Assembly: GCA_025935925.1 (NCBI GenBank)
Contig: JAICUI010000005.1
Coordinates: 1-64,000, forward strand
Source of the DNA: Chloroflexota bacterium
GTDB taxonomy: Bacteria; Chloroflexota; Limnocylindria; Limnocylindrales; CSP1-4
DNA: 64,000 nt
Reading direction: 5' to 3'
The notes beneath the pieces were generated by a model that worked only from the letters and a program-made list of their open reading frames with translations, was not told the origin of the DNA and did not search any database. The position numbers were made by a program, and so were the translations under genes. Shown in pieces: positions 28,219-37,542 of the stretch. Every line of letters begins with the position of its first letter. The first letter of the stretch is position 1.

Positions 28219-29259
28219 TCAGGCCTCGACCGGCTCGGCCTCGTGGGTCGGCACCCGCTCGATCGCCCGGCGCAGGAGCTCGAACCCGGCCGGGTCGAAC
28301 TCGTAGGTCCAGTTCCGCAGCCGCTCGGCGCGCTCGAACCGGCTCTCGAGCCCGAGCGCGATCGCCTCCCGCGAGAGCAGCACGAGATCGGCGTCGCGAT
28401 CCACCCGGTCGAGCTCCTCCTCGGTGTGCGCCACCGCGGAGATGATCCGGACGTCGGTGGTGCCGGCCAGCTGCAGCACCTCGGCGATGTTCTCCACGCC
28501 GCGCTGCGACCCGCACACGACGCCCACCGACGACCCGGGCCGGAGCGCGGCGATCTCCTGGATCAGCGACATGTACCCGGGTCCGACGAGCATCGCGACC
28601 ACCGGCACCCGCCCCGCGACGTGGGCCTGCGCCTCGTCGGCGTGGAAGGTCGTCGTCGCGACGAGGTCGTAGTGGTAGCGGTCGAGCCGCTCGGGGATGT
28701 CGTCGAGGAGCACCGGCGTGACCTCGACGCGGTCGGGGAACGCCTCGGTGATCCGCTCCGCGTCGACGTTCGCGTCGGCCGTCGTGCATTCCGCGAACAG
28801 CACCCGAACGTGCGGTCCGGGACGCTTCCGCTCGGTCGCCGCGGTGAACGTCGCCTGCGCCACCTCGTCCGGCGTGAACCCGAGCTGCGCCGCCCGCCGC
28901 AGCGTCTCCGCGACGATCCCCGCCAGGGCATCGGACCCGCGGCGTACCGGCGGCCGATCGACGACGCGCGTGCCCGCCCCGTGCCGGCCGACCGCGTAGC
29001 CGGCGTCAGCGAGCCGGCGGTACACCGCCCGGATCGTGTTCGGGTTGACGCGCAGCGCTGCCCCGAGGTCCCGCACCGGCGGGAGCCGCGTGCCCGGCTG
29101 GAGCCGCCCGGACTCGATCTGGTACGCCAGCTGCCAGTAGATCTGGGTGGAGATCGGGACGTCCGAGTCACGCTCGATGTCGAGCTCGGCGGCGTGCGCG
29201 TGCGCGGTCGCCACGGGCCGTTCGGGCCCGGCCGGTTCGCCATTCGGGTGACTTGACAT
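28219..29259 (-). CDS. GntR-family regulator with large C-terminal sensor domain
   Basis: This 346-residue regulator has an N-terminal GntR winged helix (about 30-100; TQIYWQLAYQIESGRLQPGTRLPPVRDL, NTIRAVYRRLADAGY). A ~230-residue C-terminal alpha/beta domain alternates strands such as VRVLFAECTTADANVD, PVVAMLVGPGYMSLIQEI and SVGVVCGSQRGVENI. It resembles periplasmic-binding or Asp/Glu-racemase folds rather than FCD or UTRA. The ligand is unknown. The ATG lies within 10 bases of a divergent TTGACA promoter and an inverted repeat, suggesting control of its own gene and of the small membrane protein. Confidence 0.85.
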   Translation of the reverse strand: MSSHPNGEPAGPERPVATAHAHAAELDIERDSDVPISTQIYWQLAYQIESGRLQPGTRLPPVRDLGAALRVNPNTIRAVYRRLADAGYAVGRHGAGTRVVDRPPVRRGSDALAGIVAETLRRAAQLGFTPDEVAQATFTAATERKRPGPHVRVLFAECTTADANVDAERITEAFPDRVEVTPVLLDDIPERLDRYHYDLVATTTFHADEAQAHVAGRVPVVAMLVGPGYMSLIQEIAALRPGSSVGVVCGSQRGVENIAEVLQLAGTTDVRIISAVAHTEEELDRVDRDADLVLLSREAIALGLESRFERAERLRNWTYEFDPAGFELLRRAIERVPTHEAEPVEA

Positions 29260-29301
29260 AGTCCGCTAGTCCAACTAAGGTCTGACTTGGCCTAGTTGAC
29301 T
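29253..29301 (+). promoter_or_regulatory. consensus promoter overlapped by an inverted repeat (candidate GntR operator)
   Basis: TTGACA (29253-29258), a 17-base spacer and TAAGGT (29276-29281) make a near-ideal sigma-70 promoter. The arms AGTCCAACTAAGG (29268-29280) and CCTAGTTGACT (29291-29301) are inverted repeats with two one-base bulges, covering the -10 and the start point. A regulator bound here would block transcription of the small gene at 29341 and could sense the adjacent gntR. Confidence 0.75.
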
Positions 29302-29340
29302 GTACCAAGCAGCGGCCAGACCCCCAGAAGCGAGCCTCAC

Positions 29341-29460
29341 ATGGATGTTCTCGTCATCGCCCTCGCCCTCGTCCTGATCGGAATCGTGGCGGTCGCGGCC
29401 AACGAGCTTGGCGTCGACAGCCGTGACGGCTTCCATCCCGAGCCCACCGGCCTCGGCTGA
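29341..29460 (+). CDS. 39-residue single-pass membrane protein
   Basis: This small gene sits in its own transcription unit. The protein has one hydrophobic helix (about residues 3-20) followed by a short polar tail containing DSRDGFHPEP. The reading frame runs from ATG to TGA with typical GC-rich codon use. It is preceded by a consensus promoter whose start point lies about 53 bases upstream and followed by a 10-bp terminator hairpin. No strong Shine-Dalgarno is visible. Divergence from gntR over a shared operator suggests it is the regulator's target. Function unknown. Confidence 0.65.
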   Translation: MDVLVIALALVLIGIVAVAANELGVDSRDGFHPEPTGLG

Positions 29461-29515
29461 TCTTCGCACGTCTCCTCGGGCGCCGAACCCTCCTTCCGGC
29501 GCCTGACCAGCCCAT

Positions 29516-29540
29516 CGACCCCCGGTTCGCCGGGGGTCGT
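29516..29540 (+). terminator. intrinsic-type terminator with TTCG tetraloop
   Basis: A perfect 10-bp stem (29516-29525 with 29530-29539) closes a TTCG tetraloop, an unusually stable RNA hairpin, followed by a short TTGG. It ends the small membrane-protein unit and lies 66 bases before the convergent GH57 gene end. Confidence 0.7.
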
Positions 29541-29605
29541 TGGATTCCCGGGACCGGCGACGAGGGGCCGGAGACGCCCGGGACCCGCGACGCGGCACCG
29601 TCCGC

Positions 29606-31033
29606 CTAGCCTCGAGGCGGCGGCTGCCCGACCTCGGCCAGCGCGTGCCGGTAGATCCTCGCGCCGTCGATACCGAGCCCAGGCGAGATCAGCGTCCCGA
29701 GGTCGGCGACGAGCCGCGTCTCCAGATCCGTGCCGGCGACCCCGTCCACCAGCCGGACGGCGCGAGCCGCGGCCCGCAGCACCTGGCGGGTCTCGAAGCG
29801 CGACGGGTCCTGCCAGAACCAGCCGCACGAGGCGAACATCGCGAGGCGCCAGCGCTGCGCGTCGAGCAGGTCCAGGAGGCGCCGGCGATCGTGCCCCGAA
29901 GCGCCGGGCCCGAGGCACGCGGCCGCGAAGGCCTCGGCTTCCTGCGCGCCGATCACCACGTCGACGTACCGGTCGCGCGCCGCCCACGGATCCGGCCGGC
30001 CCGGGAGGTCGCGGAACGCCGCCTCGGTCACGACGTCGATCCCGCCCGCGAGGCGCTCCAGGGCCGCGCGCAGGGGCGCCTTCCACCGGCCGTCGTCGGC
30101 GTCGGGGCACTCGCCCGACCACCGGAGGACGCCGTGGTGGCAGCTCCACGAGGTCCGCTCGCGGATGCGGACCTCCGGATGCAGCTGGCCCGGCGGGGTC
30201 GCGACGGCGTCGGCGAGCGTCACGACGTCGTAGCCGCGGTCCGGCGTGGCGTCCGACGGGGCGACGAGGCGGTGGAGGAAGAGGTCGCGGAACGGCTGGT
30301 GGTGGCCGTAGAGCTCGCCGTCCGTGGCGATCACCACGACCGGCCCCGTGCCGTCCGACGGCGCGCCGGCAAACCGCGGCGCGACTCGCTCGCGCGCGAA
30401 CCGGTCGGCATCCCGCGTGACCGCCGGCTCGAAGGACACGGCGCCCGACAGCTCTCCGTCGTAGAACAGCACGTTGATGTGGCGGCCGTCTCCGACGTCG
30501 ACGCGGTAGGGGACCCGCGTGTCGACGTGGCCTTCGGCCTGCCACGGCGCGAGGATCGTCGCCTCCACGCCCTCCTCGGCGAGGAGCCCCAGGGTCGTGA
30601 GGTCGACGGCCGTCTCCGGGAGCCACGCGGCGCGCGCGGTGCGGCCGAAGCGGGATTCGAAGTCGCGGAGCCCCCAGCGGATCTCGGTCCTCCGGTCGTG
30701 GACGGAGGCGAGCGGGAGGATCGAGTGGTGGAACGGCTGCGCGATCGCCGGCCCGTCGACCGCGCCGCCGCCCAGGGCGTCCGACGCGGCGAGCTCGGCG
30801 AGCACCTCCGGCGCCGACGACGCCAGGTACGCCGTGAGCGTCGGGCCCATGTTCCAGCTCGCATGCGCGAGCGTGCCGCGCTCGGCATTGGGCCGGTAGC
30901 ACTCGGCGGTGATCCGCTCGTTCCAGTCTCGGAACGGCGCCGCCGACGGGTCCGGCGGCACCACGCCCGTGAACGGGTCGACGCGGAACGGCTGGTAGAA
31001 GTGCGCGTGGACGACGAGGCGAGGCCGGCTCAT
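29606..31033 (-). CDS. GH57/DUF3536 glycoside hydrolase
   Basis: This 475-residue protein has a GH57-type N terminus (VVHAHFYQPFRVDP, residues 6-19; PETAVDLTTL near 135; ATDGELYGHH near 215). The C-terminal DUF3536 signature CGWFWQDPSRFETRQVLRAA lies near 400. GH57 enzymes are retaining alpha-glucan hydrolases or branching enzymes, but the specificity of DUF3536 members is not established. It follows the GH57 amylase by 34 bases on the same strand, and the GlgP gene lies further upstream, so all three probably form an operon for alpha-glucan metabolism. Confidence 0.88.
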   Translation of the reverse strand: MSRPRLVVHAHFYQPFRVDPFTGVVPPDPSAAPFRDWNERITAECYRPNAERGTLAHASWNMGPTLTAYLASSAPEVLAELAASDALGGGAVDGPAIAQPFHHSILPLASVHDRRTEIRWGLRDFESRFGRTARAAWLPETAVDLTTLGLLAEEGVEATILAPWQAEGHVDTRVPYRVDVGDGRHINVLFYDGELSGAVSFEPAVTRDADRFARERVAPRFAGAPSDGTGPVVVIATDGELYGHHQPFRDLFLHRLVAPSDATPDRGYDVVTLADAVATPPGQLHPEVRIRERTSWSCHHGVLRWSGECPDADDGRWKAPLRAALERLAGGIDVVTEAAFRDLPGRPDPWAARDRYVDVVIGAQEAEAFAAACLGPGASGHDRRRLLDLLDAQRWRLAMFASCGWFWQDPSRFETRQVLRAAARAVRLVDGVAGTDLETRLVADLGTLISPGLGIDGARIYRHALAEVGQPPPRG

Positions 31034-31067
31034 CCGGGGGCGGGTGTCCTCCGGGTGGCAGCCGCCC

Positions 31068-33233
31068 TCATCGGCCGGACGTCTCGGCCGCGGCCTTGTC
31101 GCGCGCGACGGCGACCCGCTGCGTCAGCGCGAAGCGCCGCGTCTCACCCGCCGCGAGGGTGACGGGCCACGAGAACAGCAGCGCGCTGCCCTGGTAGACG
31201 CGCTCGAACCCGGCCTCCGAGTTCGACACGGTCTCGATGGGGCTCCACCACGCGTCCGCGGCCGGCTCCGGGCGCGCGTCGATCGCCACGCCGACCCAGT
31301 CGTTGCCGTAGCCGATCGCCCGGACGGCCGACGCCTGCCCGGTCGCGTCGTGCCCCGTCCGCGAGCCGTCGACGTCGTACCACGCCGACGGGTTGCCGCC
31401 GCCGCCGAGGAGGTGGAGCGACAGCTCGAGGCCCAGGCGCGCCATGACCGGCGTGTCGCCCCGGTGGTGCACCTCGAGCTCGACGATGAGCTGGGGATCC
31501 AGGCGACCGCCGGCCAGGCGGATCGTCTTCGAGATCGCGAGCGGCTGCCCGAGCGCGGACCCGTTGCGCGACAGCGAGACCTGGCCGGGGGCGACGTGGT
31601 CGACCTGCCAGTCGCCGTCGCGGAAGTCGCCGAGCTCCTCGTCGGTCGCCGCGGCGACCTCGTCGGGGGTCACGTGCGGATCGAGGAAGCGCACCAGGGC
31701 GGACCGCCGCTCGTGGTCGTCGTACTGCAGGCGCGCCGCGAGGCCCGGCTCCTTGACCATCACGATGTCGTGGATCGACGCGACGCCGCCGTCATCGCCG
31801 TCGGCAGCCGCCGGCTGGGCGCCTGCCATCGCTTCGGCCTCGTGGGCGCGGAGCGTCTCGTGGTACGCCTCGGGACGCCGGCGCATGACCGCGGTCAGGG
31901 CGTGCCGCGCGGCGCGGACGTCCCAGCCCGCGATGCCGGCGCCCTCGGTCGGCTTGACCGTCACGACCTGGCCCGGCTCCGCGAGCCGCACCTCGACGCG
32001 GCCGTCCATGTCGAGGTCGAGCAGGTCGCCCGTCCGCGCGCGGCCGAGCGCGGCGTCGGCGAGGTCCTCGGCAGCGATCAGGTGCTCGTACGTCGCGAGC
32101 CGCATGTGGCTGATGTAGATCCCGCCGAACAGCCCGTGCCAGTAGCAGTCGTTGGACTGGCCGCGATGGAGGTGGTCGATCGCGCTCGACTTCGACGGGC
32201 CGTCGGGCATCGCGGCGACCTTCGCGGACGTCCGGAGCATCTGCTTGTGGAGGTCGTTGATCTCGCGGTACTTGACCTGGAAGTTGCGCCAGAACCCGCC
32301 GCGCAGGAAGCGCGCCGCGGGGTCGTGGCGCTCCACGGCGTCGTGGAGCAGGCGGCTGAAGACGATCGTCTCCGCCGGCGGCAGCGCCCACTCGCCCATC
32401 TCGGCATAGGACGACGTCGGGACGTACACGCGGCCGATCGCCGGCTCGCGGTCGAGCCACTGGGACGGCGTGACGGTCGAGAGCCACGACGCGTTGGCCT
32501 CGAGCGCCTCGAAGAAGCGTTCGACCCACCGGCCGCTGCCCCAGCAGTGCTCGTAGGTCGTGGGCCACGCGCCGAACTTCTCGCCGTCGTCGCCCATCAT
32601 CCCGACCCGGTCGCCGGCCTCGGTCGCGTGGTCCCGGAGGTAGTCGATCACCGACTCCACCGTCCCGAACGGGATCCGGTAGCGCAGGCCCTGCTCCGTG
32701 CCGAACACCGTCAGCAGGTTGCCCTGGTCCTCGGTCGTGTAGGCGCCCCAGAGGTTCTCCTCGGGGATCGCCGCGGCGCGGAAGTGCTGGTCGTCGAGGA
32801 TGGTCCAGCGGTAGCCGGCGGTCGCGAGCGCCGTCGGCAGGTCGGGTTCCCAGACCCGCTCCGCGAGCCACGCGCCGCTCGGCCGGCGGCCGGTGATGGA
32901 CTCGACCCGCTCCGCCATCCGGACGAGCTGGTCGACGCGATCGGGCGCGGGCAGCGAGGCGAGGATCGGCTCGTACAGTCCGCCGCCCAGCAGCTCCACC
33001 TGCTGGCGCCCCGCAAGCGCGGCCAGCCGCGCGAGGAACTCCGGCCGCTCGGCGGCCAGCCACTCGAGCAGCGGCCCGGTGTAGTGCAGCGAGAGCCGGA
33101 CGCCGGGATGGCGCTCCAGCGCTTCGAGCAGCGGCAGGTACGCGCGGTCGTAGACCTCCGCGAACACCCAGCCGAAGTTGCCGACCGGCTGGTGGTTGTG
33201 GATCGCGAGCGCCAGCGAGATACGGGGGGCCAA
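31068..33233 (-). CDS. GH57 alpha-amylase / 4-alpha-glucanotransferase-like
   Basis: This 721-residue enzyme has all GH57 blocks: HNHQPVGNF (12-20), GGGLYEPIL, WLAERVWEP with the nucleophile Glu near 124, and GDDGEKFGAWP with the acid Asp near 214. DUF1925/DUF1926-type beta domains follow (about 300-715), as in Thermococcus-type 4-alpha-glucanotransferase and AmyA. It rearranges or hydrolyses alpha-1,4 glucan. The start is a TTG at 33233 with GAGG upstream. It lies 27 bases after glgP in the minus-strand operon. Confidence 0.9.
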   Translation of the reverse strand: MAPRISLALAIHNHQPVGNFGWVFAEVYDRAYLPLLEALERHPGVRLSLHYTGPLLEWLAAERPEFLARLAALAGRQQVELLGGGLYEPILASLPAPDRVDQLVRMAERVESITGRRPSGAWLAERVWEPDLPTALATAGYRWTILDDQHFRAAAIPEENLWGAYTTEDQGNLLTVFGTEQGLRYRIPFGTVESVIDYLRDHATEAGDRVGMMGDDGEKFGAWPTTYEHCWGSGRWVERFFEALEANASWLSTVTPSQWLDREPAIGRVYVPTSSYAEMGEWALPPAETIVFSRLLHDAVERHDPAARFLRGGFWRNFQVKYREINDLHKQMLRTSAKVAAMPDGPSKSSAIDHLHRGQSNDCYWHGLFGGIYISHMRLATYEHLIAAEDLADAALGRARTGDLLDLDMDGRVEVRLAEPGQVVTVKPTEGAGIAGWDVRAARHALTAVMRRRPEAYHETLRAHEAEAMAGAQPAAADGDDGGVASIHDIVMVKEPGLAARLQYDDHERRSALVRFLDPHVTPDEVAAATDEELGDFRDGDWQVDHVAPGQVSLSRNGSALGQPLAISKTIRLAGGRLDPQLIVELEVHHRGDTPVMARLGLELSLHLLGGGGNPSAWYDVDGSRTGHDATGQASAVRAIGYGNDWVGVAIDARPEPAADAWWSPIETVSNSEAGFERVYQGSALLFSWPVTLAAGETRRFALTQRVAVARDKAAAETSGR

Positions 33234-33260
33234 GCTGCGTCCTCGGTCCGGAATCGGCGG

Positions 33261-35465
33261 CTAGCCCGACGTGGCGCCGCTCGCGGCGGGCTCCTTGATG
33301 GGCCCGGACCCGGCGGCCGCCGCCGGGAGGTACAGCCGCTCGACGTACTCGTGGAGCATCCGCGTCGTGGAGAACCGCCAGATGGTGCTCGCGATCGAGT
33401 TGCGCATCAGCTGCGCCCAGCGATCGGGCAGGCCGCCGGCGTCGCGCTCGTAGTACGCGGGCACGAGCTCGTCCTCGAGGATCCGGTAGAGGTCCTGTGC
33501 GTCGGCCCAGTCCTGCGCGCCCTCGTCCGGGTTCGTGTCGCGGCCGCCGATCGCCCAGCCGTTGTCGCCGGTCCAGCCCTCGTCCCACCAGCCGTCGAGG
33601 ACGCTCACGTTGAGCACGCCGTTCGCGGCGGCCTTCATGCCCGACGTGCCCGACGCCTCGAGCGGCCGGCGCGGGTTGTTGAGCCAGACGTCCACGCCCT
33701 GGACGAGGAACCGCGCGATCCGGATGTCGTAGTCCTCGAGGATGAACACGCGGCCGCGCAGCTGCGGGCTGCGCGACTTGCCGAAGATGTCCTGGATCAC
33801 GCCCTGGCCGGGCCGGTCCGCCGGATGCGCCTTGCCGGCGAACACGACCTGGACGGGCCGTTCCTCGTTCCACAGCAGGCGGGCGAGCCGGTCCTGGTCG
33901 CTGAACAGCAGCGATGCGCGCTTGTACGTCGCGAAGCGGCGCGCGAAGCCGATCGTCAGGACGCCCGGATCGAGGACCTCCTCCAGCTCCTCGAGCGCCG
34001 CCGGCGACTCGCCGTGCCGCGCGAACTGGCTGCGCAGCCGGCCGCGGGCGAAGATCGCGAGCTCCAGCTTCTGGCGCTGGTGCGCCTCCCACAGGTCCTG
34101 CGTCGGCAGCTGGTCGATCCGGTCCCAGAAGCGCTTGGCCGGCGGCTGGTCGTCCATCGCGTCGAGGTCCGCGTTGGTGTAGCGCTCGAGGGCGTCGCGC
34201 ATCGGCTGGCCGACCCACGTCGGCGTGTGCACGCCGTTCGTGAGCCCCAGGATCTCGCTCGGCGCGACGCCGCTCCAGGTGCTGTTCGCGGTGTGGCCGT
34301 GGAGGATCGACACCGCGTTTGCGCCGTGTGTCAGCCGCAGCGAGAACGCCGTCATGTCGAACTGCCCGGGGTCGCCCTCGACGCCCATCCCGAGCTGCAG
34401 CACCCGGTCGACCGGGACGCCGCCGGTGCCCGGCCGCCCGTCGCCGTCGAGCAGCGGCCCCGCGACCCGGCGCACCAGGTCCGCGTCGAACCGCTCGTTC
34501 CCCGCCGACACCGGCGTATGGATCGTGAACACGCTGTCGCGCCTGACCGTGTCCAGCGCACGGTCGAGCGGCGTGCCGGCCGCCACGAGCTCCCGCGCCC
34601 GCTCGGCGAGCAGGAACGCGGAGTGGCCCTCGTTGAGGTGCCAGACCGCAGGATCGAGGCCCAGGATCCGCAGCGCGCGGACGCCGCCGACGCCCAGCAC
34701 CAGCTCCTGGTGGAGGCGCATCTCGCGACCGCGCACGTACAGGATGTGGGTGATCGGGCGGTCGGAGTCGTCGTTGTCCGGGACGTCGGTGTCGAGCAGC
34801 AGGACCGGCACGCGCCCGACCTGCGCGAGCCAGACCGCGGCCGCGAGGTCGCGACGCGGGAGCGGCACGGTGACGGTCAGGGGCTGCCCGACGCCGTCGA
34901 GCACCCGCAGGATGGGCAGCCGCGACAGCTCGTAGTCGGGGTACGCGTGCTCCTGGTGGCCGTCGGCGTCGATCGTCTGGCGGAAGAACCCGCGCCGGTA
35001 CATGAGCCCCACGCCGACGAGCGGCAGCGCCATGTCCGACGCGGTCTTCATGTGGTCGCCGGCGAGGACGCCCAGGCCGCCGGAGTAGATGCCGAGCGAT
35101 TCGTGGAACCCGTACTCGGCGCAGAAGTACGCGATCGGGCCCCCGAGCTGGTCGCCGTGATGACGCGAGAACCAGTGGTCCGCGCCGTTGGCCATGTAGG
35201 CGTCGAACTCGGCGAGCAGGTGCTCGTACTCGGCCATGAACGCGGCGTTGTCGAGCAGCTGCGACCAGTTGACCGAGCCTTGGAGCACCGGCACCGGGTT
35301 CCGATAGCGAGCCCACGCCCCCGCGTCGATCCGGCTGAACAGCGTCCGCGCGCGCGGATGCCAGCTCCACCACAGGTTGTAGGCGAGGCGCCGGAGCCCC
35401 TCGAGCTTCGGCGGGAGCGCGAATGCGGCGCCGGGCGCGACGGGGACTCGGACTTGGGGCTCCAT
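33261..35465 (-). CDS. glgP: alpha-glucan (glycogen/maltodextrin) phosphorylase, short GlgP family
   Basis: This 734-residue PLP enzyme of the short phosphorylase family (TIGR02094) releases glucose 1-phosphate from alpha-1,4 glucan. It shows LAYNLWWSWHPRA at the N terminus, CAEYGFHESLGIYSGGLGVLAGDH, LNEGHSAF, NGVHTPTW, and the PLP loop SGTSGMKAAANG with Lys near 610. The ATG at 35465 is chosen because family homology starts there and a TTCACA-N18-TATCAT promoter ends nine bases upstream. It is the first gene of the glucan-degradation operon and divergent from glycogen synthase. Confidence 0.94.
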   Translation of the reverse strand: MEPQVRVPVAPGAAFALPPKLEGLRRLAYNLWWSWHPRARTLFSRIDAGAWARYRNPVPVLQGSVNWSQLLDNAAFMAEYEHLLAEFDAYMANGADHWFSRHHGDQLGGPIAYFCAEYGFHESLGIYSGGLGVLAGDHMKTASDMALPLVGVGLMYRRGFFRQTIDADGHQEHAYPDYELSRLPILRVLDGVGQPLTVTVPLPRRDLAAAVWLAQVGRVPVLLLDTDVPDNDDSDRPITHILYVRGREMRLHQELVLGVGGVRALRILGLDPAVWHLNEGHSAFLLAERARELVAAGTPLDRALDTVRRDSVFTIHTPVSAGNERFDADLVRRVAGPLLDGDGRPGTGGVPVDRVLQLGMGVEGDPGQFDMTAFSLRLTHGANAVSILHGHTANSTWSGVAPSEILGLTNGVHTPTWVGQPMRDALERYTNADLDAMDDQPPAKRFWDRIDQLPTQDLWEAHQRQKLELAIFARGRLRSQFARHGESPAALEELEEVLDPGVLTIGFARRFATYKRASLLFSDQDRLARLLWNEERPVQVVFAGKAHPADRPGQGVIQDIFGKSRSPQLRGRVFILEDYDIRIARFLVQGVDVWLNNPRRPLEASGTSGMKAAANGVLNVSVLDGWWDEGWTGDNGWAIGGRDTNPDEGAQDWADAQDLYRILEDELVPAYYERDAGGLPDRWAQLMRNSIASTIWRFSTTRMLHEYVERLYLPAAAAGSGPIKEPAASGATSG

Positions 35466-35474
35466 GAGCGGCCC

Positions 35475-35504
35475 ATGATACGCACCGGGTTTGCGGCGTG
35501 TGAA
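35475..35504 (-). promoter_or_regulatory. glgP promoter
   Basis: On the minus strand TTCACA (35504-35499), an 18-base spacer and TATCAT (35480-35475) lie with the -10 only nine bases from the glgP ATG. The mRNA would have almost no leader. Confidence 0.6.
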
Positions 35505-35595
35505 CCGGTTTAGCCGCCGCCGTTGCACGTTCCTGACGGCGGGGTCCGGTCACGTCGGGTCTCGCGCGCCGCGGGGCCCGCGATAGGATCGCCGG

Positions 35596-37059
35596 GTGAC
35601 GATGCGTGTCGCGCTCCTGGCGGCCGAGTGCGAGCCGTGGGCGAAGACGGGCGGCCTCGCCGATGTCGTCGATGCCCTCGCCCGGGCGCTGGGCCGCCTC
35701 CCGGAGGCCCGCACCGAGCTCCACGCCCCGGTCGACGTCCTGATGCCGCGCTACCGGTCGGTCCGCGTGCCGGACACGGCCGTCGCCGAGCCAGCGCTCG
35801 CCATCCCCGACCCGCAGGGCGGCGAGCCGCTGGAGGTCACGATCCTCGACGTCCCGGCCGACGGCTACCGCCTGCGCCTCGTTGACGTGCCCTCGGCGTT
35901 CGACCGCGACGCGCTGTACGACCATCCCGACGACCCGTGGCGGTTCGCCGTCCTGTGCCGGGCTGCGCTCGCGGCGCTCGAGCGCGACGGCACGCCGCTC
36001 GACGTGTTGCACGTCCACGACTGGCACACCGCGCCGGCGCTCCTCGACCGCGCCCGGGGCGTCGCGCGTGGCGACGCGTTCCTCGACGGCATGGCGGTCA
36101 TGCTCACGGTCCACAACCTCGCGTACCACGGCTGGACGCCGAACGAGCAGCTCCCGCAGCTGGGCCTCGAACCGGGCGAGCGCCTCGCCGGGACGAACCC
36201 GGACGGCGTCGACCTCCTCCTCACGGCGATCCAGCGCTCGGAGCTCGTCAACACGGTGTCCCCGGGGTTCGCGGCGGAGGCGCTCACGCCGGCGTTCGGG
36301 ATGGGCCTCGATCCGACGCTGCGGACGCTCGGCGACCGCTGGTTCGGCATCCTCAACGGCATCGATCCCGGCGTGTGGGACCCGTCGTCGGACCCCGCGC
36401 TCGCGGCGACGTACTCGAGTGAAGCTCGGAGCGGGAAGGCGGCCTGCCGCCGCGACCTGCTCACGCGCGTCGGGTTCGATCCGCACGACGACGGCGTCGT
36501 GCTCGGGATGATCGGCCGGCTCGACCCGCAGAAGGGCTTCGACCTGCTCGCCGACGGCGCCCGGGACCTGCTCGCGCAGGGCGCGCGGATGATCGTCCAG
36601 GGCAGCGGCCACGCCGCGCTCGCCGACCCGTTCCGCGCCCTCGCCGCGGAGGAGCCACGGCGCGTGGCCCTCATCGAGCGCTTCGACCGGGACATGGCGC
36701 GGCGGATCTACGCGGGCTCGGACCTGTTCCTCATGCCGTCGCGCTTCGAGCCGTGCGGCCAGGGCCAGATGATCTCGCTCCGGTACGGGACGCCGCCGGT
36801 CGTCCGGCGCACCGGCGGCCTGGCCGATTCCGTGGTCGACGCCGACGAGCGGCCCGGCGCCGGCACCGGCTTCGTGTTCGACGACGCGACCCCGGAGGCC
36901 TTCGTGGCGGCGATCGGCCGCGCGGCGGCGCACCGGCGGGATGCGACCGCCTGGTCCGCGCTCCTCGACCGCGGCATGGCGGTGGACTTCAACTGGGTCA
37001 CGGGCTCCGCACCGACGTACCTCGAGGCGTACCGGCGGGCCGTCGCCCTCCGTCGCTGA
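35596..37059 (+). CDS. glgA: glycogen/starch synthase (GT5)
   Basis: This 487-residue GT5 glucosyltransferase elongates alpha-1,4 glucan from ADP-glucose. Seen: EPWAKTGGLADVV with the substrate-binding KTGG, HDWHTAP, VHNLAYHG, NGIDPGVWDP, GRLDPQKGFDLL, and the C-terminal RFEPCGQGQMISLRYGTPPVVRRTGGL. The GTG at 35596 is preceded by TAGGAT six bases upstream, implying leaderless translation; an in-frame ATG at 35602 is the alternative. It is divergent from glgP. Neither glgC nor glgB is adjacent. Confidence 0.92.
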   Translation: MTMRVALLAAECEPWAKTGGLADVVDALARALGRLPEARTELHAPVDVLMPRYRSVRVPDTAVAEPALAIPDPQGGEPLEVTILDVPADGYRLRLVDVPSAFDRDALYDHPDDPWRFAVLCRAALAALERDGTPLDVLHVHDWHTAPALLDRARGVARGDAFLDGMAVMLTVHNLAYHGWTPNEQLPQLGLEPGERLAGTNPDGVDLLLTAIQRSELVNTVSPGFAAEALTPAFGMGLDPTLRTLGDRWFGILNGIDPGVWDPSSDPALAATYSSEARSGKAACRRDLLTRVGFDPHDDGVVLGMIGRLDPQKGFDLLADGARDLLAQGARMIVQGSGHAALADPFRALAAEEPRRVALIERFDRDMARRIYAGSDLFLMPSRFEPCGQGQMISLRYGTPPVVRRTGGLADSVVDADERPGAGTGFVFDDATPEAFVAAIGRAAAHRRDATAWSALLDRGMAVDFNWVTGSAPTYLEAYRRAVALRR

Positions 37060-37155
37060 TCCGGTCGGGCAAACTCGACATGGCGCACGCCCCCGGGCGT
37101 GCGAGAATCGGGCCGACATCCCGACCCAGTCGCGGCCGCGCCGCACGGAGGCCCG

Positions 37156-37542
37156 ATGCCCAGGCAGTTCGTCGTCCAGGTCGCCAACCAGCCAGGCGAG
37201 ATGGCCCGCCTCGCCGAGCAGATGGCGGCGGCCGCTGTGGACCTGCGCGCGATCGGCGGCGGCGGGCTCGGCGACTACGGTCACTTCATCATGACGACGG
37301 CCGACGACGACGGCGCCCGGCGGGTGCTCGAGGACGGCGGCTGGACCTATCTCGAGGGCGAGTCCCTCCTGACGGAGGTCGAGGACCGGCCGGGCGGCCT
37401 CGCGATGATCGCCCGCGAGCTGGCGGACAACGGCGTCAACGTGCTCGGCCACCTGTTCCTCGGGCGCTGGAGCGATCGCGCGACGTTCGCGTTCGTCGTC
37501 GACGATCCGGACAAGGCGCGCCCGATCCTGGAGCGCCGCTAG
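37156..37542 (+). CDS. tandem ACT-domain protein
   Basis: This 128-residue protein has two ACT-like halves. The first carries ANQPGEMARLAEQMAAA (about 9-25), and the second EDRPGGLAMIARELADNGVNV (about 75-95). It probably senses small ligands such as amino acids as a dimer. GGAGG lies six bases before the ATG. It follows glgA by about 100 bases on the same strand and is likely a separate or read-through unit. Confidence 0.82.
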   Translation: MPRQFVVQVANQPGEMARLAEQMAAAAVDLRAIGGGGLGDYGHFIMTTADDDGARRVLEDGGWTYLEGESLLTEVEDRPGGLAMIARELADNGVNVLGHLFLGRWSDRATFAFVVDDPDKARPILERR

